From positions 434,001-498,000 of the forward strand of contig NZ_JPRN01000003.1 of NCBI RefSeq assembly GCF_000737715.1: a stretch of 64,000 bases of DNA. Reading direction: 5' to 3'. This DNA comes from Chryseobacterium sp. JM1. Lineage in GTDB: Bacteria > Bacteroidota > Bacteroidia > Flavobacteriales > Weeksellaceae. The notes below the pieces were generated by a model. It ran no database searches and was not told the origin of the DNA. It was given only the letters and a program-made list of their open reading frames with translations. Made by a program: the position numbers and the translations under genes. Of the stretch, positions 43,523-51,545 are shown one piece after another (positions within the stretch are counted from its first letter, which is position 1; each line of letters begins with the position of its first letter).

Positions 43523-44413
43523 TTATTTATCCTGTGGTATCGGATTAAATTGTGAATTCTCTATTGTCAGTTTTTTCGTAGTAAGATCGTAATGGTCATT
43601 CATAGACATGACATGTACGGTAAGGTTATCGATAGAAATCGGTTCTCCAAGGTTGATATTGGTAAGATTGGTGTCTTTAATGAATCTTCCGTCTACCAGG
43701 ATCACAAGACCTGAACCTACAGCAGTCATGACATCATCATGAATAAAAAGTCCGGTATCTTCACCCAGTCCGATTCCCAATGTTCGTGGATTATTGACTA
43801 CAGCCTGGAAAAGACGTCCGATTCTGCCTCTCTGTACGAAATGGGTATCAATAATGACGTTATCTATTAAACCTAGTCCCTGGGTGGTTTTAATTTCACC
43901 TTTTAAAAGAGATTCAGAGCTGCTTCCCTGATAAATCATATTTTCAGAAGCGGCAGCCGCACCGGCAGAAGTTCCGGAATAAATAAAATCCTGTTCCTGG
44001 TATTTCAGTAAAATGGTATCGTGAAATCTCGTTCCTCCAAGAATAGAAGTCAGTCTAAGCTGATCTCCACCGGTGAACATCACCACATCAGCAGCATTAG
44101 CCCTTGCGGCCATAGCATCAGAATTGGCCTCTTCACGGTTGTGGATATCGAGGATATTTACATTTTTGGCACCCAGAAATTCAAAAGCTTTTTTGTATTC
44201 TGTACCTACAATTTGTGGGATTTGTGAGGCTGTCGTTACGATTTCGATGACAGAATTTTCTTTGTGCTTTGATTCGTTAATGATCTTTCGCAAGATCCCT
44301 CTTTCAAAGAAATTAAGGTTTTTTTCAATGTTCTGGTCGAAATCGGTTTCTGCAAAGCTTCCTTTGTTTACAGCTCCTCCGATAATAATTAATTTTCCAA
44401 CGGGTCTCATCAT
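43523..44413 (-). CDS. cphB: Cyanophycinase
   Basis: A 296-residue serine peptidase of family S51 that cuts cyanophycin (multi-L-arginyl-poly-aspartate) to beta-Asp-Arg dipeptides. The nucleophile elbow is GTSAG (about residues 147-151, in FIYSGTSAGAAAASENM), with FTGGDQLRL and THFVQRGRIGRL segments typical of the family. The start is set at the ATG at 44413; a TTG at 44422 is in frame but sits in a -7 box. No signal peptide, so the substrate is intracellular. It is divergent from the synthetase gene and upstream of the isoaspartyl peptidase. Confidence 0.93.
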   Translation of the reverse strand: MMRPVGKLIIIGGAVNKGSFAETDFDQNIEKNLNFFERGILRKIINESKHKENSVIEIVTTASQIPQIVGTEYKKAFEFLGAKNVNILDIHNREEANSDAMAARANAADVVMFTGGDQLRLTSILGGTRFHDTILLKYQEQDFIYSGTSAGAAAASENMIYQGSSSESLLKGEIKTTQGLGLIDNVIIDTHFVQRGRIGRLFQAVVNNPRTLGIGLGEDTGLFIHDDVMTAVGSGLVILVDGRFIKDTNLTNINLGEPISIDNLTVHVMSMNDHYDLTTKKLTIENSQFNPIPQDK

Positions 44414-44419
44414 AGTGTG

Positions 44420-44427
44420 CAAATTTA
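44420..44427 (-). promoter_or_regulatory. Candidate -7 element of cphB
   Basis: On the minus strand TAAATTTG reads directly into CACACTATGATG, so transcription would begin about at the start codon. This implies a leaderless or nearly leaderless mRNA. A TTTC about 19 bp upstream could be the -33 partner. Confidence 0.5.
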
Positions 44428-44558
44428 AAAAATATTTAACATTTGGCGAAATTCATGCCACATTTAAATGGTTTTTAATGTTTTAGGATTGTTAATTTAT
44501 TTTAATTCTTTTTTGAGAAATGTTTAAACGTGGTATAGTTTCGTTTAGGGTTTTACAT

Positions 44559-44566
44559 TATCTTTG
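44559..44566 (+). promoter_or_regulatory. Candidate -7 element of cphA
   Basis: TATCTTTG fits TAnnTTTG and ends 45 nt before the cphA ATG, predicting a leader of roughly 40 nt. Confidence 0.5.
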
Positions 44567-44611
44567 ATTTTTGAAGGAGTTATTGTTAACTGATAAAAAT
44601 GCAAATAGATT

Positions 44612-47242
44612 ATGAAAATTGAGAAGATACAGGCACTACGCGGCCCAAATATCTGGAGTATCAGAAGAAAGAAGCTGATACAGATGAGATTGGACCTTGA
44701 AGAAATGGAGAATTACCCTACCAACAAAATCGACGGATTCAGGGAAAGAATTCAAAAACTGATCCCGTCTCTCATCACTCACAGATGCTCAGAAGGAGTA
44801 GAGGGCGGATTTTTTCACCGGATAGAAACAGGAACCTGGATGGGACATGTCATTGAACATATTGCCTTGGAAATACAGACGCTGGCGGGTATGGATGTAG
44901 GTTTCGGAAGAACCCGTGAAACAAAATCACCGGGAATATATAATGTGGTCTTTAATTATATTGAAGAGAATGCAGGGATTTATGCTGCTGAAGAAGCCGT
45001 AAAGATTGCAGAAGCTCTTATTGAAGATAAAGAATATGATATTCATGCCTGTATCCATAGATTAAAAGAGATCAGAGAACGTGTCCGTCTGGGTCCTTCT
45101 ACGGGAAGTATTGTAGAGGAAGCGGTTTCCAGAAGAATTCCGTGGATCAGATTAGGAACAAATTCGCTTGTACAGCTTGGTTACGGTGTGAATCAGCAGC
45201 GTTTTCAGGCTACCATTACCGGAAAGACAAGTTCTATCGCGGTAGATATTGCATGCAATAAAGAGTTGACCAAAAAAATGCTTCACGATGCAGCTATTCC
45301 GGTTCCTATCGGGGACTTGGTGGTGGATGAAGAAGGCTTAACGGATGTTATCAGAAAGATTGGTTATCCTATCGTTCTGAAACCACTGGACGGAAACCAT
45401 GGAAAAGGGTCTTCCATCAATGTAAACGATTGGGAAGCTGCCAAAATAGGGTTGGAACATGCTCAGAAATATTCCAGAAAAGTAATTGTAGAGAAATATG
45501 TTACAGGCTATGACTTCAGGGTTTTGGTCATTAACAATAAAATGGTAGCTGCTGCAAGAAGAGTTCCTGCTCACGTTGTGGGTGATGGTGAACTGAATCT
45601 TCAGGAGCTGATCGATAAAGAAAATAAAGATCCGAGAAGAGGATATGGTCATGAAAATGTCCTTACCGAAATAGAAGTGGATAAAGATACGTCTGAGCTT
45701 CTTGAAAAACTTCATTATACTCTTGAAACGGTTCCTCACAAAGGAGAAATCGTGTATTTAAAGTCTACAGCCAACCTTTCTACGGGTGGAACATCTATAG
45801 ACGTTACGGATATGGTACACCCGGAAAATATCACGATGGCTGAGAGAGTTTCCAAAATCATTGGTTTGGATGTCTGCGGTATCGATATTATGGCTGAAAA
45901 CCTTACGCAACCTCTGAAAGAAAGTGGTGCTGCAATCATAGAAGTGAATGCTGCACCGGGATTCAGAATGCACCTGGCGCCAAGCGAAGGTCTTCCGAGA
46001 AACGTAGCAGCGCCGGTGGTTGATATGCTGTATCCTCCGGGAAAACCTTTTACAATTCCAATTATTGCAGTAACAGGAACCAACGGAAAAACAACGACCA
46101 CAAGACTGATCTCACATATTGTAAAAAGCAACGGCTATAGAGTAGGTTTCACGACTTCTGACGGTATTTATATTCAGAATACGATGCTTACCAAAGGTGA
46201 TACTACGGGACCGCTTTCTGCTGAATTTGTTTTAAAAGATCCGACTGTTGAATTTGCTGTTTTAGAAACGGCCAGAGGAGGAATTCTTCGTTCAGGCTTA
46301 GGATTTTCACAGTGTGATATCGGGGTTTTAACCAATATTGAGGAAGATCATTTAGGAATGAATGATATCCACAATCTGAAAGACCTGACGAAAGTGAAAA
46401 GAGTCGTTCTGGACAGCGTAAAGAAAAACGGCTGGAGCGTATTGAATGCAGACAACGAATATTCTATGAAGATCATCAATGATCTTGACAGCAAAGTTGC
46501 CATTTTCAGTATGGATGAAAATAATCCCCATATTGTAAAATTTGCCAAAGAAGGAAGAATTACCTGCATTTATGAAGAAGGCTTTGTAACCATTAAAAAA
46601 GGTGACTGGAAGATCAGAATCGGAAAAGCCAAAGACTTCCCGATCACGATGGAAGGAAAGGCCAGATTTATGATCGAAAATGTTCTGGCAGCCAGCTTGG
46701 CAAGTTATCTTTATGGTTTTGCCATTGAAGATATTTCCAATTCTCTGAGAACTTTTATTCCGAGTGCCCAGCTTACACCTGGAAGACTGAATGTTTTTAA
46801 ATTCAAAAGCTTCAAGGTGCTGATTGATTTTGCTCACAATCCTTCGGGGTATGAAGCGATCGAAGATTATCTTAAAAACGTAGAATCTACAAAGAAAATC
46901 GGTATTATTTCCGGGGTAGGTGACAGGCGTGACAGTGATATCAGAGAGTGTGGAAAGATCGCCGGAAGAATGTTTGATTACATTATTATCCGAAATGAAA
47001 AGCACCTCAGAGGAAGAACTGAAGAAGAAATCAATGGATTAATCATTGATGGAATTAATGAAGCAGGAAGAGATGTAAGCTATGAGATTATTCCAAAAGA
47101 GATTGAAGCTTTAAAACACGCCATGGGAATGGCTGAAGACGGAACTTTCATCACGGCTTTAAGTGACGTTATTTCAAACGCAATCGACCTTGTACAGGAA
47201 TATCAGGCACGGGAGCTGCTGGAAGACGATAAAAATTCATAA
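44612..47242 (+). CDS. cphA: Cyanophycin synthetase
   Basis: An 876-residue ATP-dependent ligase that builds cyanophycin, a poly-aspartate chain with arginine on each side group. The N-terminal domain (about 1-215) starts KIEKIQALRGPNIWSIRRKK. The ATP-grasp domain (about 220-475, YPIVLKPLDGNHGKGSSINV, then IIEVNAAPGFRMHLAPSEG) adds aspartate. The C-terminal Mur-ligase-like domain (ITVTGTNGKTTTTRLISHIV motif near 490) adds arginine. Length is standard. It is divergent from cyanophycinase and ends in a strong terminator. In a non-phototroph the polymer would serve as a nitrogen, carbon and energy store. Confidence 0.96.
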   Translation: MKIEKIQALRGPNIWSIRRKKLIQMRLDLEEMENYPTNKIDGFRERIQKLIPSLITHRCSEGVEGGFFHRIETGTWMGHVIEHIALEIQTLAGMDVGFGRTRETKSPGIYNVVFNYIEENAGIYAAEEAVKIAEALIEDKEYDIHACIHRLKEIRERVRLGPSTGSIVEEAVSRRIPWIRLGTNSLVQLGYGVNQQRFQATITGKTSSIAVDIACNKELTKKMLHDAAIPVPIGDLVVDEEGLTDVIRKIGYPIVLKPLDGNHGKGSSINVNDWEAAKIGLEHAQKYSRKVIVEKYVTGYDFRVLVINNKMVAAARRVPAHVVGDGELNLQELIDKENKDPRRGYGHENVLTEIEVDKDTSELLEKLHYTLETVPHKGEIVYLKSTANLSTGGTSIDVTDMVHPENITMAERVSKIIGLDVCGIDIMAENLTQPLKESGAAIIEVNAAPGFRMHLAPSEGLPRNVAAPVVDMLYPPGKPFTIPIIAVTGTNGKTTTTRLISHIVKSNGYRVGFTTSDGIYIQNTMLTKGDTTGPLSAEFVLKDPTVEFAVLETARGGILRSGLGFSQCDIGVLTNIEEDHLGMNDIHNLKDLTKVKRVVLDSVKKNGWSVLNADNEYSMKIINDLDSKVAIFSMDENNPHIVKFAKEGRITCIYEEGFVTIKKGDWKIRIGKAKDFPITMEGKARFMIENVLAASLASYLYGFAIEDISNSLRTFIPSAQLTPGRLNVFKFKSFKVLIDFAHNPSGYEAIEDYLKNVESTKKIGIISGVGDRRDSDIRECGKIAGRMFDYIIIRNEKHLRGRTEEEINGLIIDGINEAGRDVSYEIIPKEIEALKHAMGMAEDGTFITALSDVISNAIDLVQEYQARELLEDDKNS

Positions 47243-47261
47243 AATAAATAATTTATACATA

Positions 47262-47289
47262 AAAACGGCTGAATTTTCAGCCGTTTTTT
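47262..47289 (+). terminator. Terminator after cphA
   Basis: AAAACGGCTGAA and TTCAGCCGTTTT form a near-perfect 12-bp stem followed by TTATTTT, 20 nt past the cphA stop. Confidence 0.92.
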
Positions 47290-47299
47290 ATTTTAAACA

Positions 47300-47520
47300 A
47301 AAGATCATATGATCTGCAAAATCTGTTCAATCTGCGAGAGTTTTTTTTTAACGTAAAGTTTTATTAAAAGTATGTTCTACTTTATGTCATGCAAAGAAGA
47401 CGACAGAGCCACTGATAAAGCAGTATGGATAAAACGCTCGCTTAGTCGAATCGATCTCTGATCGATTCTGTCTTTGCAATCTTTAAACTATATATTATTA
47501 ATCTAAAACTTTGCGTCAAA
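47300..47520. repeat. Composite dispersed repeat with CGCTTAGTC hairpin
   Basis: It carries ATCTGTTCAATCTGCGAGAG, then AACGTAAAG, then CGCTTAGTC (47439-47447) followed at once by the perfect hairpin GAATCGATC/GATCGATTC (47448-47468), and ends with CTTTGCGTCAAAAA. The same order (CGCTTAGTC, hairpin, CTTTGCGTC) occurs at 20489-20565 with a different hairpin sequence. Non-coding. Confidence 0.6.
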
Positions 47521-47536
47521 AAACAGATCAATTGCT

Positions 47537-48040
47537 TTATTTCAAATCAAATAAAAATTTAGCTTTTTGAAGATACGCTTCTGAGTCCTTTGAAAGATCA
47601 AGAAAGTACGCTGTCTGCCATTTTTGAGTCGCTTTTGCCTGTTTGTTTTCTGTAAGATCCCAGCTTGGATAGACTCTGATTCCTCTTTTCCCCATCTTTT
47701 TCCCGTGGGACAAAATCTGTTTTTCCACGAGTATCTTTTTCGGGAAGACAAAAAGTCCTTTGTTATGATCCTTGAATGCAGAAATCAGATAGAAATCAAA
47801 AACATCATTTGAATCAAATGGAGCCGTTTCTCCCTTTTCATTCCGTTTCCAGATGGTTACAAACTGACCTGTTTTAGTGGGTGTTATTTTAGATGTACGG
47901 AATTTGATTTTTAAATCGTTGAGTGTAAAACCGCAACCGGAATAGTCTTTAGATTCAGTGTCTTCTTCTATATTTAAAAGCTTCAGTTCAAGAGGCTGAA
48001 AAATAAGTTCATCAACATTTTTAAGGTTCATTGAGTACAT
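47537..48040 (-). CDS. MepB family protein
   Basis: A 167-residue cytoplasmic protein of the MepB family, first named in the Staphylococcus mepRAB efflux locus; its biochemical role is unknown. Family segments include DYSGCGFTLNDLKIKFRTSK, ITPTKTGQFVTIWKRNEKGE and GLFVFPKKILVEKQILS, ending GKRGIRVYPSWDLTENKQAK. Unlike in Staphylococcus, no MepR or MepA gene is adjacent. The start may be either the ATG at 48040 or the one at 48031 (MNLKNV). It lies between repeats and the peptide-ligase cluster. Confidence 0.85.
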   Translation of the reverse strand: MYSMNLKNVDELIFQPLELKLLNIEEDTESKDYSGCGFTLNDLKIKFRTSKITPTKTGQFVTIWKRNEKGETAPFDSNDVFDFYLISAFKDHNKGLFVFPKKILVEKQILSHGKKMGKRGIRVYPSWDLTENKQAKATQKWQTAYFLDLSKDSEAYLQKAKFLFDLK

Positions 48041-48074
48041 TTTATTTTTCGCTGTTTCCGTGTTACAAAAATAG

Positions 48075-48101
48075 AAAATCCTCCTGAATTCAGAAGGATT
48101 T
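48075..48101 (-). terminator. Terminator of the peptide-ligase cluster
   Basis: On the minus strand AAATCCTTCTGAATTC pairs with its mirror GAATTCAGGAGGATTT (one mismatch) and T-rich sequence follows. It lies 33 nt past the last gene of the cluster. Confidence 0.75.
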
Positions 48102-48133
48102 GTTGTATTAATCGGGATTTGATTTGTTTCTTA

Positions 48134-49315
48134 TTAATCTCCAAAAAACGCATTAGAACTACCAATCCATATGGCATCTTTTTTATTAAAATCTACATTC
48201 ACCATAGCAGCTTTTGTCATTCTTCCTAGATTTTCAAGTAGAACAGGACGGTCTTCATTTTCGTGCCAGATATAAAGAAGTCGGATTTCTGCTTTTGAAA
48301 AATCTCCGTTAATATCTTCAAAAATAGGTTCGTAGGTTACTTTTCTCTGTAAAATATAATTCTCCTTGTCCTCAATAGCTTCAGTGATTTCTTTTGTAGG
48401 ATTTAAATTCACTCCACTTCCTGCAAATGAAAATAAAGGTTTCAGTACAAAATGTTCTAAACTTTCATGCTCCGGGAATTCGTGCAGGAAATAACTTTTA
48501 GGAACAAACTGGTGCTTAAGCATCGGAAGAAGGAATTTGGAAATCTTAAAAAACCAGTTAGGATGCGTGACCCATTGTACATCAATATCTTCACGGAAAT
48601 CGAATCCGGCTTTTAAATCAGGGATTCTGTCGAGTTCATCAAAGATCACACGGTTGTAGATTCTTTTAATCTCAGTCAGTTTTCCATTGTTTTCGTAAAA
48701 TAATTTTCTGCCTTCTTTTTTTACTTTTGTCAGACAAACTGTTTTTATGCCTAATAGTTTTTCCGTTAATGCAAAATCTATAGCCGTTTTCTGTTTCTCC
48801 GGAAATATTTCAAGCAGAATAACATGTTCAGGCTGCTCGTCTCCTACAATAAGTTTCTTTAGATGATTTCTAAATTCCTCATTGGGCATTTTATTTTTGA
48901 TCTCCGAGAGAAAAGGGTAGACCTCACAAAACGTTTCTTCAAAAGTTTTTTGAAAAGCATATAAGGAAGGAAAAGCCTGCAGCTCGATCAGTTGGGGTTC
49001 TATTTCCCCGTTCTCGCTCCGGCAGATCCCGAAATCTATCGTGAAAAAATGAGGCTGTTTGGTATCATTGGGAACCTTGCAGTTATCTGGGACAGCTTTG
49101 GAAAGGACTTCAGCAGGAAGTGCTTTAATCTGGTCAATAATACTGTCGCTGGCGTCCAGAAGTTTATTTTTAAATTCGTTGGGAAGAAAAATAGGACTTT
49201 CCGAAATTCTGAAGGCTGGTGCCATACCGCCTTTTTCCGTAAGAATGTCTTTAAGCTGATCGTATTTTTCCTGTGAAAACTCCTGGTTGAACTGTTTTCT
49301 GTATTTTGGGATCAT
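48134..49315 (-). CDS. Divergent ATP-grasp-like ligase, glutathionylspermidine-synthase-like
   Basis: A 393-residue protein and the last gene of the ligase cluster. The start is set at ATG 49315 (MIPKYRKQFNQEF); 47 extra residues from an upstream ATG look like translated repeat DNA. Segments such as EPQLIELQAFPSLYAFQKTF, EHFVLKPLFSFAGSGVNLNP, KENYILQRKVTYEPIFE and RPVLLENLGRMTKAAMVNV are laid out like the ATP-binding half of glutathionylspermidine-synthase/ATP-grasp proteins (a Lys before a small-residue loop, then an adenine-contact QRK strand). I cannot place it in a named family with certainty. It probably activates a carboxylate with ATP, in line with its neighbours. Confidence 0.6.
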   Translation of the reverse strand: MIPKYRKQFNQEFSQEKYDQLKDILTEKGGMAPAFRISESPIFLPNEFKNKLLDASDSIIDQIKALPAEVLSKAVPDNCKVPNDTKQPHFFTIDFGICRSENGEIEPQLIELQAFPSLYAFQKTFEETFCEVYPFLSEIKNKMPNEEFRNHLKKLIVGDEQPEHVILLEIFPEKQKTAIDFALTEKLLGIKTVCLTKVKKEGRKLFYENNGKLTEIKRIYNRVIFDELDRIPDLKAGFDFREDIDVQWVTHPNWFFKISKFLLPMLKHQFVPKSYFLHEFPEHESLEHFVLKPLFSFAGSGVNLNPTKEITEAIEDKENYILQRKVTYEPIFEDINGDFSKAEIRLLYIWHENEDRPVLLENLGRMTKAAMVNVDFNKKDAIWIGSSNAFFGD

Positions 49316-49376
49316 ATTTTTTCTTTGTGATTTGATTTTAAAAAATCGAGCATTTCTGCCCGATTTAATTATTGTA

Positions 49377-49516
49377 TGGAAGCTGGATGCTGGAAGAGGG
49401 AAGTTAATGAACCTCAAAAGAATCAAAATTAGTTTATTGATGACAAATTCAATCAAATAAACGATAAGAAGTTAATCGTCAAAAAATAACTTCCAGCCTC
49501 CCTCTTCCAGCTTCCA
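49377..49516. repeat. Inverted pair of CT-rich AACTTCCAG repeats
   Basis: The left arm 49377-49406 starts TGGAAGCTGGATGCTGGA and ends GGGAAGTTA. The right arm 49487-49516 starts TAACTTCCAGCCTCCCTC and ends CAGCTTCCA. They are reverse complements in plan. They split the last gene of the cluster from the rest by 212 bp. Confidence 0.7.
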
Positions 49517-49527
49517 TCTCTAAATTT

Positions 49528-50361
49528 TTAAGCTAAAACTTCACTTCCCTTCAAAATGTTTTTTTTTGCAGACTGAAGGAATCTCGGTAAGATCTGGCTT
49601 CTGGTAAGGATAATCTTGTCTTCATCATCTATTCTGTCCACAGTTTCAAGATATTTCTCCATTCCGAAGTTCTCGATCATCGCCGTTTTGTTTTTTTCAT
49701 CTTTCAGGTTCTCAATCATGCCTTTAGGATCAGCTTCCGGATGGAACTGAGTCCCGAATATTTCATCAGAGAAACGTACCGCCATTACTGCTCTTTCCAG
49801 ATTGATATGTGGTCTCGATTTTTCGATAGCCATGATTTTCATGCCCAATTCATCAAACCGTTCCATATCCGGTTCAATGAACTGGTAAGCTCTTGAATCT
49901 ACGGCGTAGAAAGGATCCTGAAGGTTTTTGAATAAGAATTCCTGTTCTCCATCCTCTGTTTTGTGAACAGGCATTACCCCGAAAGAATAAGATCTTCTTT
50001 TGCAGATATTCCCTAGCTTCCAGTGAATGCTTGCCAGTTGGAATGAATGGCAGATCAGGAAAAGATATTTTTTATCTTCGTTATATTTGTTGTGCTCTAA
50101 GACAGAGTCCAAAAAAGCTGCATATCGGTCTTCCCATTCTAGACCTTCTCTGTGTGGATTTCCCGGGCCGCCTGAAGAAATAAAGATGTCAAAATCTTCA
50201 ATGTTAGGCATTTCATTTTTAAACCTTACATCAAATGTTTCGATGATTACATTTTCTTCAGAGCTCTGCTGGAATGCTTCCGAAATCTCTTTAATATTTC
50301 TAAAGCCTTGATTCACATGATTGTTGTTCATGTCTATCAATGCGATTCGAATATCTTTCAT
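49528..50361 (-). CDS. Class I glutamine amidotransferase-like protein
   Basis: A 277-residue GATase1 domain protein. The nucleophile is C104 in LFLICHSFQLA; H207 and E209 (FGTQFHPEAD) complete the triad; the oxyanion strand is FISSGGPGNPH. In a stand-alone form such enzymes split glutamine to pass ammonia to a partner, or hydrolyse gamma-glutamyl bonds. Placed between a YbdK-type ligase (35 nt upstream) and an ATP-grasp-like ligase, it may either feed ammonia for amide formation or trim a gamma-glutamyl group from the product. Confidence 0.88.
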   Translation of the reverse strand: MKDIRIALIDMNNNHVNQGFRNIKEISEAFQQSSEENVIIETFDVRFKNEMPNIEDFDIFISSGGPGNPHREGLEWEDRYAAFLDSVLEHNKYNEDKKYLFLICHSFQLASIHWKLGNICKRRSYSFGVMPVHKTEDGEQEFLFKNLQDPFYAVDSRAYQFIEPDMERFDELGMKIMAIEKSRPHINLERAVMAVRFSDEIFGTQFHPEADPKGMIENLKDEKNKTAMIENFGMEKYLETVDRIDDEDKIILTRSQILPRFLQSAKKNILKGSEVLA

Positions 50362-50396
50362 ACTACTTCATATTTTTTACAAAGTTACCGAAAATA

Positions 50397-51515
50397 TTAT
50401 GAAGCGGTTTCGCCATGTGTTATGCCATACTCTGTTTCTGAGATCATATAGTCTACTACTTTGGTAAGATCGCCGGTCTCATTGAAAACTTTAAGCTGTC
50501 TGTCAGCTCCGGTTCCGTTTTCGAGAATAGTCCACGCGTACTCAACCTCTTTTCTGCAGTCAAGATCATCGACAACATCATCAATGAATTCCAGAAGCTC
50601 CTTCAACAGGTGAGGATAAGGAACGGATTCTTCTTTCCCGAAATCGATCAGATGGGCTTCAATACCACTTTTGGAGGCTCTCCATTTGTTTTCGTTAAGC
50701 AATAATCTTCTGTAACTTCTGAAACTTAAATTCTGCTGATGAAGTTTATAGATTTTCGCGACCAGACTCTGCATAATGGCAGCCATACAAACCGTTTCTT
50801 CTATCCTTAAAGGCATATCACAGATTCTGAACTCAATGGTAGGGTAGAACGGGTGTACACGCAGATCCCACCAGATTTTCTTGGCATTATCAATGGTTCC
50901 CGTTTTGACCAGAAGTTCTACATAACTGTCAAATTCAGCCAGTGAATTGAAATAGCTTGGAATACCCGTTCTTGGGAATTTCACAAAGATTTCCTGTCTG
51001 TAAGATTTGAACCCTGTATTTCTTCCAATCCAGAAAGGAGAGTTCGTAGAAAGCGCATAAACGTGCGGCAGAAAATAACGCATCACATTCTGAATTCTTA
51101 CGCCTTCTTCACGGTTGGGGATTCCGATATGAACGTGAAGTCCGAAAATCAGATTTCCGCGGGCTACATCACCCATATCGTCTACGATCTTGTTATAACG
51201 TTCCCCGTTCGTGATCGTATTGTGCTCCCAGTTTGAAAAAGGGTGAGTTCCGCCTCCGGCTACCCTAAGACCCTGTTCATGGGCTGTGTTGATTAAATGT
51301 CTTCTCAGATTGGTCAGTTCCGCTCTGGCTTCCTTGATATTCTGGCAGATGCCGGTTTCCATTTCAATCATGGATTCGTGCATCTCGTGTTTTAAATTTT
51401 CACTTAAAACCGCTTTTCCGCCCTCAATTATTTTCGAAACATGAGATATTAAGTCTCTGCTCTCAACATCAATGATCTGATATTCTTCCTCGATTCCAAT
51501 AGTAAACTGATGCAT
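50397..51515 (-). CDS. YbdK-type carboxylate-amine ligase (GCS2 family)
   Basis: A 372-residue ligase of the glutamate-cysteine ligase 2 fold. The N-terminus FTIGIEEEYQIIDVESRDLI, the metal/ATP segment HEMHESMIEMETGICQNIKE, GGGTHPFSNWEHNTIT, GLHVHIGIPNREEGVRI and the substrate-end RICDMPLRIEETVCMAAIMQ are family landmarks. E. coli YbdK shows only weak glutamate-cysteine ligase activity, and the native product is not known. It couples a carboxylate and an amine with ATP. Set in an operon of other peptide ligases, it may make the first amide bond of a small peptide. Confidence 0.9.
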   Translation of the reverse strand: MHQFTIGIEEEYQIIDVESRDLISHVSKIIEGGKAVLSENLKHEMHESMIEMETGICQNIKEARAELTNLRRHLINTAHEQGLRVAGGGTHPFSNWEHNTITNGERYNKIVDDMGDVARGNLIFGLHVHIGIPNREEGVRIQNVMRYFLPHVYALSTNSPFWIGRNTGFKSYRQEIFVKFPRTGIPSYFNSLAEFDSYVELLVKTGTIDNAKKIWWDLRVHPFYPTIEFRICDMPLRIEETVCMAAIMQSLVAKIYKLHQQNLSFRSYRRLLLNENKWRASKSGIEAHLIDFGKEESVPYPHLLKELLEFIDDVVDDLDCRKEVEYAWTILENGTGADRQLKVFNETGDLTKVVDYMISETEYGITHGETAS

Positions 51516-51545
51516 TTTTTTTCGTGTTTTTTTATTTTTTAATGG

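Noticed and set aside
46352..47005. Minus-strand open frame of 217 codons inside cphA
   Set aside because: It is the complement of the Mur-ligase part of cphA; the plus-strand frame has all family motifs.
49316..49456. N-terminal extension of the divergent ATP-grasp-like protein
   Set aside because: The extra 47 residues overlap the CT-rich inverted repeat and intergenic DNA; the ATG at 49315 gives a normal start.
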